DNA of 39,049 nt from an uncultured Campylobacter sp. (GCA_946221035.1 CAMIME010000019.1:1-39049); one strand, 5' to 3'. Counted from the stretch's first letter, positions 14,232-22,297 are shown. Numbers and translations are program-made. The notes: generated from the sequence alone by a model not told the origin.

Positions 14232-15784
14232 TATTTCTGCTCTCCTTTGGTGAGGTTGATCTCGATGTCGTCGGCCTTCAGGCGGAACTGGCCGGTCTCT
14301 GCGATGTCTGCAATTTGCTTGACCAAGCCGGTCAAGGTGCCACCTGCAATACCCTCGCCCTGGCCGGAACGGCCCTCGGCGATGTAGCGCTTCATCTCGT
14401 CAACGTTGTTGCCGGAGATGGTGGCGCGAAGCAGGATGGTGTCGATGTCGTCGTCGGGGTACTGCTCCTTCAGAGCCGGCAGCGCGGGCTGGAGCTCGGG
14501 TCGCTCGTCCTTGATCTCGGAGGAGCCGTTGGCGATGATCTTCTCCAGCGCATCCGGGTCAATCGGGGCCAGCGGCTCGCCGTAGTAGCCGAGCGCGTAC
14601 TTCTTAATCTCGTTCGGCACCACCGAGTAGCGCTCGCCCGAGATCACGTTCATCACAGCCTGGGTGCCCACGAACTGGGCGAACGGGGTGATCATGATCG
14701 GGTACGCGAGCTCTTCGCGCACGCGGGCGGTTTCGTAGAGGAGATCCTCAAAACGGTCGGACAGGCCGGCGGTCTCCAGCTGGGACTCGAAGTTGGTCAG
14801 CATGCCGCCCGGGAGCTGGTGCATGTAGTGCACGCCGTCGTACGCGCGGGGCTTGCCCACGGGCTTGCCCTCGGCGTCGGCGATGGCCTGGATCTTCTGG
14901 CTTGCGGCGTCGACGCGCTCGTCGTCAATGTTCACGGTGTAACCGAGCGCGCGCAGGTCGCGGGCGAGCGCCTGGGTGGCGGGCTGGCCCTGGCCGTTTG
15001 CCAGCGGGGCGATGGAGGTGTGGATCGCGTCCACGCCCAGCTCCGCGGCGAAGATGTAGGTCAGCGGGCTCAGGCCGGTCAGCGAGTGGGTGTGCACCTC
15101 GAGGGTGCGGTCGCCGATGACGGAGCGGATCGCCGGAATAATCGTCTTCATGCGGTCCGGGGTAAGCAGGCCCGGCGCATCCTTGAGCATGATCCGGTCG
15201 CAATCGGTGCGGTCCAGCAGCTCCTTGGCTTTGTCGATGTAGAGCTGGTCCGTGTGCACCGGACTCAGGCAGTAGGAGAGGCAGCCGTAGGTTTCGGCGC
15301 CGAGTTCCTTGGCCAGGATCAAGGTGTCGGCGATGTTGTCGATGTCGTTGAGGCCGTCGAACGCACCGATGACCGCGAAGCCGTTGGCGCGAAGGCGCTC
15401 GACCCAGGTGTGGATGACATCGTCCGGGAGGAAATCGAAGGACGCAAGATTGCGGGAGCGAACCATGGCGCGGAACTTCGTGTCCGGCGCGGCTTCGTGG
15501 ACGAGGCGGACGCGCTCCCATGGGTCTTCCCTGATGTAGCGCACCGGAACGTCGAACTCGATCGGCGCAACCAGGTCGACGTGCTCGAACCCGGCGTTGG
15601 TCACGTCGTCGATAAGCGAAAGGATGTGCTCCGTGCGCATGCGCGTGGCCCAGATGGACTGGTGCGCGTCACGGAACGTGGTGTCGACGATCTTAATTTC
15701 TCGCTCACTGCCCGCGGGTCGACCTCCCGCGGCGAAGATCTCAGCGAGGGTCTCCGTGCTCAGTTCCTCTGGACTCAGAGCCAT
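14231..15784 (-). CDS. Pyruvate/oxaloacetate carboxyltransferase (transcarboxylase 5S type)
   Basis: The 517-residue TIM-barrel subunit moves a carboxyl group between carboxybiotin and pyruvate (giving oxaloacetate) or the reverse. Signature parts are IVDTTFRDAHQSIWATRMRT (about residues 31-50; the Asp is a metal ligand), the carbamylated-lysine region IMLKDAPGLLTPD (about 198-210), VHTHSLTGLSP (metal-binding His pair, about 231-241) and MHQLPGGMLTNF (about 319-330). AAAGGAGG precedes the ATG. The three-subunit set could act as a split pyruvate carboxylase, or as part of a transcarboxylase or oxaloacetate decarboxylase whose other subunits are elsewhere; no membrane beta subunit is seen here. 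First gene of the operon, divergent from the MHS permease. Confidence 0.9.
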   Translation of the reverse strand: MALSPEELSTETLAEIFAAGGRPAGSEREIKIVDTTFRDAHQSIWATRMRTEHILSLIDDVTNAGFEHVDLVAPIEFDVPVRYIREDPWERVRLVHEAAPDTKFRAMVRSRNLASFDFLPDDVIHTWVERLRANGFAVIGAFDGLNDIDNIADTLILAKELGAETYGCLSYCLSPVHTDQLYIDKAKELLDRTDCDRIMLKDAPGLLTPDRMKTIIPAIRSVIGDRTLEVHTHSLTGLSPLTYIFAAELGVDAIHTSIAPLANGQGQPATQALARDLRALGYTVNIDDERVDAASQKIQAIADAEGKPVGKPRAYDGVHYMHQLPGGMLTNFESQLETAGLSDRFEDLLYETARVREELAYPIMITPFAQFVGTQAVMNVISGERYSVVPNEIKKYALGYYGEPLAPIDPDALEKIIANGSSEIKDERPELQPALPALKEQYPDDDIDTILLRATISGNNVDEMKRYIAEGRSGQGEGIAGGTLTGLVKQIADIAETGQFRLKADDIEINLTKGEQK

Positions 15785-15919
15785 AGTTGTCCTCCTTTAG
15801 CTACGCGTGGCGCAGACGATAATCTGCCGCCGTTGTGGCCTATGTAACCATCGGAGCGACACGTTGGGTACAGAAAACGTCCACCCCGCCCCCGAATGAG
15901 GGTGCGGAGAGTGCACGGT

Positions 15920-15936
15920 GGTTCGCATAGCGAACC
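15920..15936. promoter_or_regulatory. IclR-type operator palindrome (carboxylase operon / MHS permease)
   Basis: GGTTCGCATAGCGAACC is a perfect 7+3+7 palindrome. It lies in the 318-nt interval between the divergent 5S gene (ATG 15784) and permease (GTG 16103), which holds no gene. Its 15-bp core GTTCGCATAGCGAAC has the form bound by many IclR regulators and closely matches the palindrome at 19078-19092 beside the IclR gene. Confidence 0.7.
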
Positions 15937-16102
15937 AATGATATGACGAATTTGCCGCAAAAGAGACGGTTTACCAGCACTTTCATCAAAGTTGTTACAA
16001 CGACCCAATCCCGCCCAAGAAGTGATCTGGAACCTGATCTACAGAGTTGTGACCGTGGTTATAGCTTTCCGCACGAACAATCTGACCTCGGAGGAGGAAA
16101 AC

Positions 16103-17428
16103 GTGACATCACGCCGTATCCATTTGGGGACTACCCACATCGAGGCGGAACGCCCGGCCGACCGCAAGTCTCTCGGAGCTAGCCTCATCGGCCAGCTGCT
16201 GGAATGGTTCGAGTGGAGCTCTTACGCCGTCTTCGCACCGTTCATCGCTGCCGCGTTCTTTGATAAGAGCGACCCATCATCAGCGCTCCTCGCCACATTC
16301 GGCGTCTTCGCTATCGGCTTCCTCGTCCGCCCGCTCGGCGGCATCATCTTCGGCCGTATCGCCGACAAGATCGGCCGCAAGAACGTGCTTATGACCACGA
16401 TCATCATCATGGCGCTATCTGCCGTGGTCATCGGCCTCATGCCAACCTACGAGCAAATTGGCATCTGGGCCTCGATCATCCTGCTGATTATCCGCGTCCT
16501 GCAGGGATTCGCGCACGGCGGAGAATCTGCAACCGCGAACAGCTACATCCCCGAAATCGCACCGCGTCAAAAGCGCGGGCAGTGGGGCTCGATGGTGTAC
16601 ATGTCCATCTTCGGAGGCTCCGTGCTGGCCTACACCCTCGGCGGCATCATTTCGCTCGCGCTTAACGACGATCAAATCGCCGCATGGGGCTGGCGCGTCC
16701 CATTCTGGCTGGGTGCCGTTGCAGCGTTCGTCGCCCTTTACCTGCGCCGCCACATGAAGGAGTCCGACCATTTCGAGGAGCTGCAAAACGGTGGCAACGC
16801 CGGCTACGACAACCTCGCAGAGACCCGCCCTGGCACCCCGAAGCGCTCCAACTGGATGAACATCCTGCTGGTCATCGGCATGGTCTCTGGCGTGACATCC
16901 TCCCACTACACCTGGACCTCGTACGTCTCCACCTACGCCATCACACATGAGGGCATGTCTACCCAGGGCGCGTACTGGACCTCCGTGTTCGCCCAGTTGT
17001 GCGGCCTGATCGCCCTGCCGCTGTGGGGTGCCCTCTCGGACCGCATAGGCCGCAAGCCCGTGATGTACACCTTCGCAATCGCAATGGCGCTGCTACAGCT
17101 CCCGCTCATGGGTTTCATCGACGCGCGCCCGTTCACCATGCTCATCTCCGCAACCCTGGCGGTTGTCGTGGTTGCAGCCGGCGGAGCACTGCTGGCCCCA
17201 ATCATGGCCGAGGTCTTCCCCACATCCCAGCGCACCTCGAGCATCGGTTTCGCCTACTCCCTGTCCGTGGCGGTCTTCGGCGGTACCGCACCGTACATCT
17301 TCCAGTGGTTCACCGCGCACAACCTGACCCACATCTCCGGAATCTACGTGGTGGTGCTGTGCGTGCTCACCCTGATCAGCATGATCATCCTCCCCGAGAC
17401 GAAGGGCGTAGACCTGCGCGAGGTCTAA
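16103..17428 (+). CDS. MHS-family (MFS) metabolite:proton symporter
   Basis: The 441-residue, 12-helix permease belongs to the MHS family, whose members take up carboxylates such as 2-oxoglutarate, shikimate, citrate or dicarboxylates with protons. The N-terminal GQLLEWFEWSSYAVFAPF motif, FLVRPLGGIIFGRIADKIGR in loop 2-3 (about residues 70-89), the RVLQGFAHGGE motif of helix 4 and LSDRIGRKPVM in loop 8-9 are diagnostic. The start is GTG at 16103, preceded by GGAGGAGG at 16090-16097; the frame is open further upstream but without support. It shares an operator-bearing intergenic region with the carboxylase operon, suggesting that it imports the acid feeding that pathway (inference). Confidence 0.9.
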   Translation: MTSRRIHLGTTHIEAERPADRKSLGASLIGQLLEWFEWSSYAVFAPFIAAAFFDKSDPSSALLATFGVFAIGFLVRPLGGIIFGRIADKIGRKNVLMTTIIIMALSAVVIGLMPTYEQIGIWASIILLIIRVLQGFAHGGESATANSYIPEIAPRQKRGQWGSMVYMSIFGGSVLAYTLGGIISLALNDDQIAAWGWRVPFWLGAVAAFVALYLRRHMKESDHFEELQNGGNAGYDNLAETRPGTPKRSNWMNILLVIGMVSGVTSSHYTWTSYVSTYAITHEGMSTQGAYWTSVFAQLCGLIALPLWGALSDRIGRKPVMYTFAIAMALLQLPLMGFIDARPFTMLISATLAVVVVAAGGALLAPIMAEVFPTSQRTSSIGFAYSLSVAVFGGTAPYIFQWFTAHNLTHISGIYVVVLCVLTLISMIILPETKGVDLREV

Positions 17429-17557
17429 CCGTGGGTTTGGTCGGCCCTGCCGCAGCCCCAGCCCCGAGTTAACGCCCTCACGTTTCTGGGACCTCGTTAA
17501 TCCAACCGAGTTTTCCAAGTAGACCTGGCCCATCCAAAAACTTCGACGACCGTCTAC

Positions 17558-17574
17558 CCGAGTAACTCGGTTTT
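17558..17574 (+). terminator. Weak hairpin terminator candidate after the MHS gene
   Basis: CCGAG-TAA-CTCGG is followed by TTTT, about 130 nt after the permease stop. The stem is only 5 bp and the loop 3 nt. The remaining 17429-17608 sequence shows no gene. Confidence 0.3.
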
Positions 17575-17608
17575 GCTAACGCGGAAGTAGGAGGACGTGC
17601 CGGAGCAC

Positions 17609-17630
17609 AAAAAGGGGCCCACCCAGCCCC
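17609..17630 (-). terminator. Terminator of the CoA-transferase operon
   Basis: On the minus strand GGGGC (17626-17630) pairs with GCCCC (17614-17618) around a 7-nt loop and is followed by TTTTT. It lies 20 nt after the subunit B stop codon. Confidence 0.75.
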
Positions 17631-17650
17631 TAGAGAAAGTGCCCGTGAAG

Positions 17651-18295
17651 CTACTCCCCCAGTTCCACCGCAAACTCTGCGCCGGTGATTTCTTTGACCC
17701 CCTCGAGCGTCTCGTCTGGAGCCAGCTCGACTAGGGTCAGGCCCTCCTTGGAGTCCACCTTGAACACTGCGCGGTCGGTGATGATCATGTCCACGCACTT
17801 TGCGCCGGTGAGCGGCAGGCGGCACTCAGAGAGCACCTTCGGGTCGCCGTTTTTGGAGGTGTGGGTGGTCATCACCACAACCTTCTTCGCCCCGTGGACC
17901 AGATCCATCGCGCCGCCCATGCCCTTGACCATCTTGCCCGGGATCATCCAGTTAGCCAGGTCGCCGTACTGCGACACCTCCATGGCGCCGAGGACGGCAA
18001 CGTCGATGGCGCGGGAGCGGATCATGCCGAACGAGGCGGAAGATGAGAAGAAGGACCCGCCCGGCGCGACCGTGATCGTTTCCTTGCCGGCGTTGATCAG
18101 CTGCGGGTCAACCGCGTCATCCTTCGGGTAGGGGCCCACTCCCAAAATGCCGTTCTCCGAGTGCAGCACCACCTCGAGGCCCTCGGGCAAGAACCCCGGG
18201 ATCAAGGTGGGCATGCCGATACCCAAGTTGACGTACTGGCCGTTTTCCAGCTCCTGGGCTGCGCGGGCCGCCATTTCCTGCTTAGTCCAAGCCAT
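17651..18295 (-). CDS. 3-oxoacid CoA-transferase subunit B (3-oxoadipate or acetoacetate type)
   Basis: The 214-residue beta subunit works with the adjacent A subunit to move CoA from succinyl-CoA to a 3-oxo acid. It begins MAWTKQEMAARAAQELENGQ and has GIGMPTLIPGFLPEGLEV, the catalytic glutamate segment LHSENGILGVGP (about residues 45-56), GGSFFSSSASFGMIRS and MDLVHGAKKVVVMTTHTSK. Length is normal. Its start overlaps the stop of subunit A by one base. The family does not separate PcaJ from ScoB by eye. With the IclR gene and thiolase next door the 3-oxoadipate (pca) role is favoured, but see the note on missing pca genes. Confidence 0.88.
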   Translation of the reverse strand: MAWTKQEMAARAAQELENGQYVNLGIGMPTLIPGFLPEGLEVVLHSENGILGVGPYPKDDAVDPQLINAGKETITVAPGGSFFSSSASFGMIRSRAIDVAVLGAMEVSQYGDLANWMIPGKMVKGMGGAMDLVHGAKKVVVMTTHTSKNGDPKVLSECRLPLTGAKCVDMIITDRAVFKVDSKEGLTLVELAPDETLEGVKEITGAEFAVELGE

Positions 18296-19038
18296 TACTC
18301 GCTCACCGTCCTGAATTCGATACCTGTTTCCTGCGGGCCCACGTTGACCACGCGGTCGACGTAGATGCCGGGCAGATTCACCTCGGCGGCCGGGATCTCA
18401 TCGACCACTTCTTCTGCCTGGACGATGGTGACCTTGCCGCACACCGCAGCGTCCGGGTTGAAGTTCTGCGCGGTTTTGGCGAAGACGAGGTTGCCGAAGC
18501 GATCGGCTTTCGCTGCGTGCACGAATGCGAAATCCGGGTTCAGCGCCTCTTCCATCACGTACTGCTCGCCGCCAAATTCACGCAGCTCCTTGGGCTTGGA
18601 GTACTCGGCGATTGTGCCGTCTGGGTTGTAGCGAGTGGGAATCTCACCGGTGGCAAGCGGCGTGCCCACACCGGCTTTGGTGTAGAAGGCCGGGATACCG
18701 GCGCCGCCCGCGCGCATGCGCTCTGCCAAGGTGCCCTGCGGGGTGAACTCCACAGTCAGTTCACCTTCGAGGTACTGGCGCGCGTACTCCTTATTCGTGC
18801 CCAGGTAGGACCCGATGGACCGGGAGATGCGCTTGTCCGCCAGCAGAAGGCCGAGGCCGAATCCGTCGGTGCCAAGGTTATTGGAAATGATGGTCAGGTC
18901 GCCGGCGCCCTGCTCACGCAGAGCGTCGATAAGCCTGGCGGGGATGCCCACCAGACCGAAACCGCCTACGGCGATCGAGGCGCCGTCTGGAATATCTGCA
19001 ACAGCTTCTTCAGCCGATGCCACAACTTTGTCGATCAT
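18295..19038 (-). CDS. 3-oxoacid CoA-transferase subunit A (3-oxoadipate or acetoacetate type)
   Basis: The 247-residue alpha subunit carries the CoA-binding signature IAVGGFGLVGIPARLIDAL (about residues 21-39), then LTIISNNLG, and GTLAERMRAGGAGIPAFYTK (about 102-121). The pair is cytoplasmic and forms the heteromeric enzyme with subunit B. The start ATG at 19038 has no ribosome-binding site. A -10-like TAGACT lies 7 nt upstream, so the transcript is probably leaderless. The divergent IclR regulator gene begins 89 nt away, with an operator-like palindrome between them. Confidence 0.9.
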   Translation of the reverse strand: MIDKVVASAEEAVADIPDGASIAVGGFGLVGIPARLIDALREQGAGDLTIISNNLGTDGFGLGLLLADKRISRSIGSYLGTNKEYARQYLEGELTVEFTPQGTLAERMRAGGAGIPAFYTKAGVGTPLATGEIPTRYNPDGTIAEYSKPKELREFGGEQYVMEEALNPDFAFVHAAKADRFGNLVFAKTAQNFNPDAAVCGKVTIVQAEEVVDEIPAAEVNLPGIYVDRVVNVGPQETGIEFRTVSE

Positions 19039-19045
19039 GGCGAGT

Positions 19046-19051
19046 AGTCTA
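19046..19051 (-). promoter_or_regulatory. -10 box of the CoA-transferase operon (leaderless)
   Basis: TAGACT on the minus strand is followed by 7 nt and the ATG of subunit A, placing the transcription start at or next to the A of ATG. The operator palindrome at 19078-19092 is centred about 46 nt upstream of that start, a position usual for an activator. Confidence 0.6.
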
Positions 19052-19077
19052 CTAAGCAGTTCGCACTATGTACGCGA

Positions 19078-19092
19078 GTTCACATCGTGAAC
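19078..19092. promoter_or_regulatory. IclR-type operator palindrome between CoA-transferase and regulator genes
   Basis: GTTCACATCGTGAAC is a perfect 6+3+6 palindrome, differing from the core at 15921-15935 only by one compensated pair change and the central base. It is the likely binding site of the IclR protein encoded next to it. Confidence 0.7.
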
Positions 19093-19127
19093 AATTTTGC
19101 TTATCGACGAGCCGAAGGGAGGCAGCC

Positions 19128-19919
19128 GTGCCGGACCAACAACCGCCCCAGGAAAAGCAGCTGGTGCAAAGCCTCAGCCGCGGCCTCGCCGTGATCCGGT
19201 CATTCGACAGCTCACGCCCCCGCCAGACGCTGACGCAGGTGGCCGAGGCAACCGGGTTAGCCCGCGCAACCGCACGGCGATTCCTGCACACGCTGGTAGC
19301 GGAGGGGTATGCACGCACCGACGGCTCTGAATTTTGGCTCACCCCGCAAACCATGGAGCTGGGCTTCGCCTACTTGTCCAGCCTGGGTTTTCCAGCCGTC
19401 GCCCAACCGCACCTCGTGCGCCTGTCCCACCAGCTCAACGAGTCGTGCTCGGCCTGCGTGCTCGACGGCTCGGACGTGGTGTACGTCGCCCGTGCCGCGG
19501 CACAGCGCATCATGAGCGAGAACATCACTATCGGCACCCGGTTCCCCGCCTATGCCGCCGCCATGGGCCGAGTACTGCTCGCCGGGCTGCGCCCAGCAGA
19601 GCTCGACGAATATTTCCGCACCGCGGAATTCACCGCGTTCACACCCCGCACAATGACGGATGAATCGCGGTTGCGCGAGCAGATCGCGCAGGTGGCCGAG
19701 CAGGGGTACAGCGTGGTCGACCAGGAACTGGAAGCCGGGCTCATCGCGGTGTCCTGCCCGGTCGTGGACAGGGCTGGGCGCACGGTTGCGGCGGTGAACT
19801 GCTCGTCGCATGCGGCGAAATTGAGCCACCAGGAGGTCGTCGATAAGCTGCTGCCCCCGCTGCGGGTGGTGGCGCGCGACATCTCGCGCGACCTTGCAAC
19901 GATTGAAGGAGGAGAATGA
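19128..19919 (+). CDS. IclR-family transcriptional regulator (PcaR-like)
   Basis: The 263-residue regulator has an N-terminal winged helix-turn-helix (LSRGLAVIRSFDSS to FLHTLVAEGYARTD, about residues 13-65) and a C-terminal IclR effector domain with ITIGTRFPAYAAAMGRVLLA (about 127-146) and GLIAVSCPVVDRAGRTVAAVN (about 204-224). The start is GTG at 19128 with GAAGGGAGG just upstream; the in-frame ATG at 19068 overlaps the operator and has no ribosome-binding site. Its stop overlaps the thiolase start (ATGATGA), so the two are co-translated. In C. glutamicum the PcaR regulator sits in the same place between pcaIJ and pcaF. I expect it to bind both palindromes in this region. Confidence 0.87.
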   Translation: MPDQQPPQEKQLVQSLSRGLAVIRSFDSSRPRQTLTQVAEATGLARATARRFLHTLVAEGYARTDGSEFWLTPQTMELGFAYLSSLGFPAVAQPHLVRLSHQLNESCSACVLDGSDVVYVARAAAQRIMSENITIGTRFPAYAAAMGRVLLAGLRPAELDEYFRTAEFTAFTPRTMTDESRLREQIAQVAEQGYSVVDQELEAGLIAVSCPVVDRAGRTVAAVNCSSHAAKLSHQEVVDKLLPPLRVVARDISRDLATIEGGE

Positions 19920-21136
19920 TGAATAACAACGACATTGTGATCTGTAACCCCAAGCGCACCGCGGTGGGCCGCTACGGCGGCGCGTTCGTGGGGGTGCCGG
20001 TGCAAACGCTGGCGTCCACCGTGGTGAAAGCGGTGATTGAGGAAGCCGGCATTAGCGGCGCGGATATCGACGACATCATTTTGGGCCAGGCCTCCCCCAA
20101 CGGCGCGGCCCCTGCCCTGGGGCGCATCGTGGCGCTAGACGCGGAGATCGGCGTCGAGGTACCGGGGATGCAGCTGGATCGCCGCTGCGGCTCCGGCCTG
20201 CAAGCGGTGGCCACCGCGGCCGCGCACATTGCTTCGGGTGCCGCGGACTTGATTATCGCAGGCGGCGCTGAGTCCATGTCCAACACCGAGTACGCCGTGG
20301 ACGGCAAGATCCGTTGGGGCGTCAAAGGCGGGAACATGGAGCTGAAAGATCGCCTGCAGGAGGGCCGCGAGCAAGCAGGCGGCAAGAACCACCCCATCCC
20401 CGGCGGCATGATTGAGACGGCGGAGAACTTGCGCGAGGAGTACTCCATTTCGCGCGAGCGCCAGGACAAGGTGGCGGAAGCCTCCCACGCCCGGGCGGCG
20501 GCGGCGCAGGAGAACGGGGAGTTCGCGGACGAGATCGTGCCGGTGGAGGTGCCGCAGCGCAAGGGCGATCCGATTGTGGTGGACACCGACGAGCACATCC
20601 GTCCTGGCACCACCGCGGAATCGCTGGCCAAGCTCAAGCCGGTCATGGGGAAACAGCGCGAGGGCGCGACCGTCACTGCAGGTAACGCTTCCGGCCAGAA
20701 CGACGGCGCGGCCGCGATGATCGTGACCACCCGCGCAAAGGCGGAAGAGCTGGGTCTGACCCCGGCAGCCGTGCTCACCGGCTGGGCGGTAGCGGGCGTC
20801 GCCCCGGAGACGATGGGCATCGGCCCGGTCGCCGCGGTGGAAAAGCTGTTCGCGCGCCTCGACCTCACCTTCGACGACATCGACCTGATCGAGCTCAACG
20901 AGGCGTTCGCCGCCCAGGCTCTCGCGGTGCTGGACGCATGGGGTATCTCGGAGGACGACGAGCGCCTCAACCCGCAGGGCTCCGGCATCTCGCTCGGCCA
21001 CCCCGTGGGCGCGACGGGCGCGCGCATGTTGGTCACCGCGTCGCACCGCATGAAGCGCACCGGCGCGAAGCGCGCGCTGGTGACCATGTGCATTGGCGGC
21101 GGCCAGGGTCTCGCCGCGGTAATCGAGCAGCCCTAA
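19916..21136 (+). CDS. Thiolase (acetyl-CoA acyltransferase; PcaF/AtoB-like)
   Basis: The 406-residue enzyme cleaves a 3-oxoacyl-CoA (3-oxoadipyl-CoA or acetoacetyl-CoA) to acetyl-CoA and a shorter acyl-CoA. The catalytic cysteine lies in LDRRCGSGLQAV (about residue 90), the second active-site region is ELNEAFAAQAL, SGISLGHPVGATGARM has the catalytic His (about residue 362), and MCIGGGQGLA has the second cysteine (about 392). Length and order are normal. Translation may start at 19916 or at the next ATG, 19919. It ends 6 nt from the convergent prfB; the pcaD and pcaC genes that follow pcaF in C. glutamicum are not here. Confidence 0.9.
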   Translation: MMNNNDIVICNPKRTAVGRYGGAFVGVPVQTLASTVVKAVIEEAGISGADIDDIILGQASPNGAAPALGRIVALDAEIGVEVPGMQLDRRCGSGLQAVATAAAHIASGAADLIIAGGAESMSNTEYAVDGKIRWGVKGGNMELKDRLQEGREQAGGKNHPIPGGMIETAENLREEYSISRERQDKVAEASHARAAAAQENGEFADEIVPVEVPQRKGDPIVVDTDEHIRPGTTAESLAKLKPVMGKQREGATVTAGNASGQNDGAAAMIVTTRAKAEELGLTPAAVLTGWAVAGVAPETMGIGPVAAVEKLFARLDLTFDDIDLIELNEAFAAQALAVLDAWGISEDDERLNPQGSGISLGHPVGATGARMLVTASHRMKRTGAKRALVTMCIGGGQGLAAVIEQP

Positions 21137-21142
21137 GAGAGC

Positions 21143-22228
21143 TTACGTCTCCTGGCTCATCCGCCAGCGGATACCGGCCTCCAGGAACCCGTCGATGTCG
21201 CCGTCGAGGACCTTTTGGGGGTCGCCCACCTCGAACTCGGTGCGCAGGTCTTTCACCATTTGGTAGGGGTGCAGCACGTAGGAGCGCATCTGGTTGCCCC
21301 ACGAGGCGTTACCGCCGGCACCGAGGGCGTCGAGCTCCGCCTTTTCCTCCTGGCGCTTCTTCTCCAGCAGCTTGGACTGGAGGACGTTGAGCGCTGAGGC
21401 CTTGTTCTGGATCTGCGATTTCTCGTTCTGGCAAGTCACCACAATTCCCGTCGGAATGTGGGTGATGCGAACCGCCGAGTCGGTGGTGTTCACCGACTGC
21501 CCGCCGGGGCCGGAAGAACGGTACACATCGACGCGGATGTCGGAATCCGGGATGTCGATGTGGTCGGTCTGCTCCACCACGGGCAGCACCTCGACCTCCG
21601 CAAACGACGTCTGGCGGCGCGCCTGGTTATCAAATGGGGAGATGCGCACGAGGCGGTGCGCCCCCTGTTCCACCGAGAGCTGGCCGTAGAGGTACTCGCC
21701 GTGCACCACGAACGTGGCCGACTTGATCCCGGCTTCCTCGGCGTAGGAGATGTCGTAGATATCCACCTTGTGACCGTGCTTTTCAGCCCAACGCACGTAC
21801 ATGCGCATGAGCATCTCCGCCCAGTCCGCAGCATCCACTCCCCCGGCGCCGGAGCGGATGTTCACCACAGCCTCTCGCTCGTCGTACTCGCCGGAGAGCA
21901 TGGTCTGCACTTCGAGCGAATCGATCTGCGCGGCCACGTCGGCGAGCTCCTCGTCCGCCAAAGATGTGTCGCCTTCCTCTTCGGCGAGCTCGAACATGAC
22001 CGGGAGGTCGTCGATACGCTGGCGAAGCGAGCTGACTTTCTTCAGGCGGGACTGCACATTGGAGAGCTCAGTGGTCACCTTCTGGGCGTGCGCGGGGTCA
22101 TCCCACAAACTTGGGTCGCCGGCCTGCTGCTCGAGCTCACGCGCGCGGGCGGCAAGTTCGTCGAGGTCCATCACTTTTTCAATGGTGGTGAGGGTGGCTT
22201 CGAGTTCCTTGATTCGCTCCGGTTGCAT
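21143..22228 (-). CDS. prfB: Peptide chain release factor 2
   Basis: RF2 reads UGA and UAA stop codons and triggers peptide release. The 361-residue sequence carries the stop-codon recognition tripeptide SPF (RISPFDNQARRQTSF, about residues 185-199), the catalytic GGQ (SSGPGGQSVNTTDSAVRI, about 227-244) and the usual C-terminal QMRSYVLHPYQMVKDLRT. The frame is continuous, so the programmed frameshift of E. coli prfB is absent, as is usual in actinobacteria. I chose the ATG at 22228 (MQPERIKEL): a TAGACT -10 box lies 8 nt upstream, implying a leaderless mRNA. It normally precedes ftsE; here 17 kb separate them. Confidence 0.97.
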   Translation of the reverse strand: MQPERIKELEATLTTIEKVMDLDELAARARELEQQAGDPSLWDDPAHAQKVTTELSNVQSRLKKVSSLRQRIDDLPVMFELAEEEGDTSLADEELADVAAQIDSLEVQTMLSGEYDEREAVVNIRSGAGGVDAADWAEMLMRMYVRWAEKHGHKVDIYDISYAEEAGIKSATFVVHGEYLYGQLSVEQGAHRLVRISPFDNQARRQTSFAEVEVLPVVEQTDHIDIPDSDIRVDVYRSSGPGGQSVNTTDSAVRITHIPTGIVVTCQNEKSQIQNKASALNVLQSKLLEKKRQEEKAELDALGAGGNASWGNQMRSYVLHPYQMVKDLRTEFEVGDPQKVLDGDIDGFLEAGIRWRMSQET

Positions 22229-22236
22229 GTTGCGAG

Positions 22237-22242
22237 AGTCTA
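22237..22242 (-). promoter_or_regulatory. -10 box of prfB (leaderless)
   Basis: TAGACT on the minus strand lies 8 nt before the prfB ATG, with no ribosome-binding site between them. Confidence 0.55.
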
Positions 22243-22263
22243 GTCCCGGGCCGGCGAAAGGCC

Positions 22264-22291
22264 TGACGCAGCCCCGCTGACGGGATAGAAT
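22264..22291 (+). promoter_or_regulatory. Candidate thiC promoter
   Basis: TGACGC (22264-22269), a 16-nt spacer and TAGAAT (22286-22291) place transcription start a few bases before the TPP riboswitch. Confidence 0.5.
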
Positions 22292-22297
22292 TACCCG

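Noticed and set aside
12594..15847. Two long plus-strand open frames (597 and 510 codons)
   Set aside because: Both are shadows of the carboxylase operon genes, which have full family motifs on the minus strand.
16046..16061. GlxR-like site upstream of the MHS permease
   Set aside because: TGTGACCGTGGTTATA keeps only the left half; the right half TCACA is not present.
22150..22228. Programmed frameshift in prfB
   Set aside because: The frame is continuous through the region and no in-frame UGA with a slippery CUU is present.
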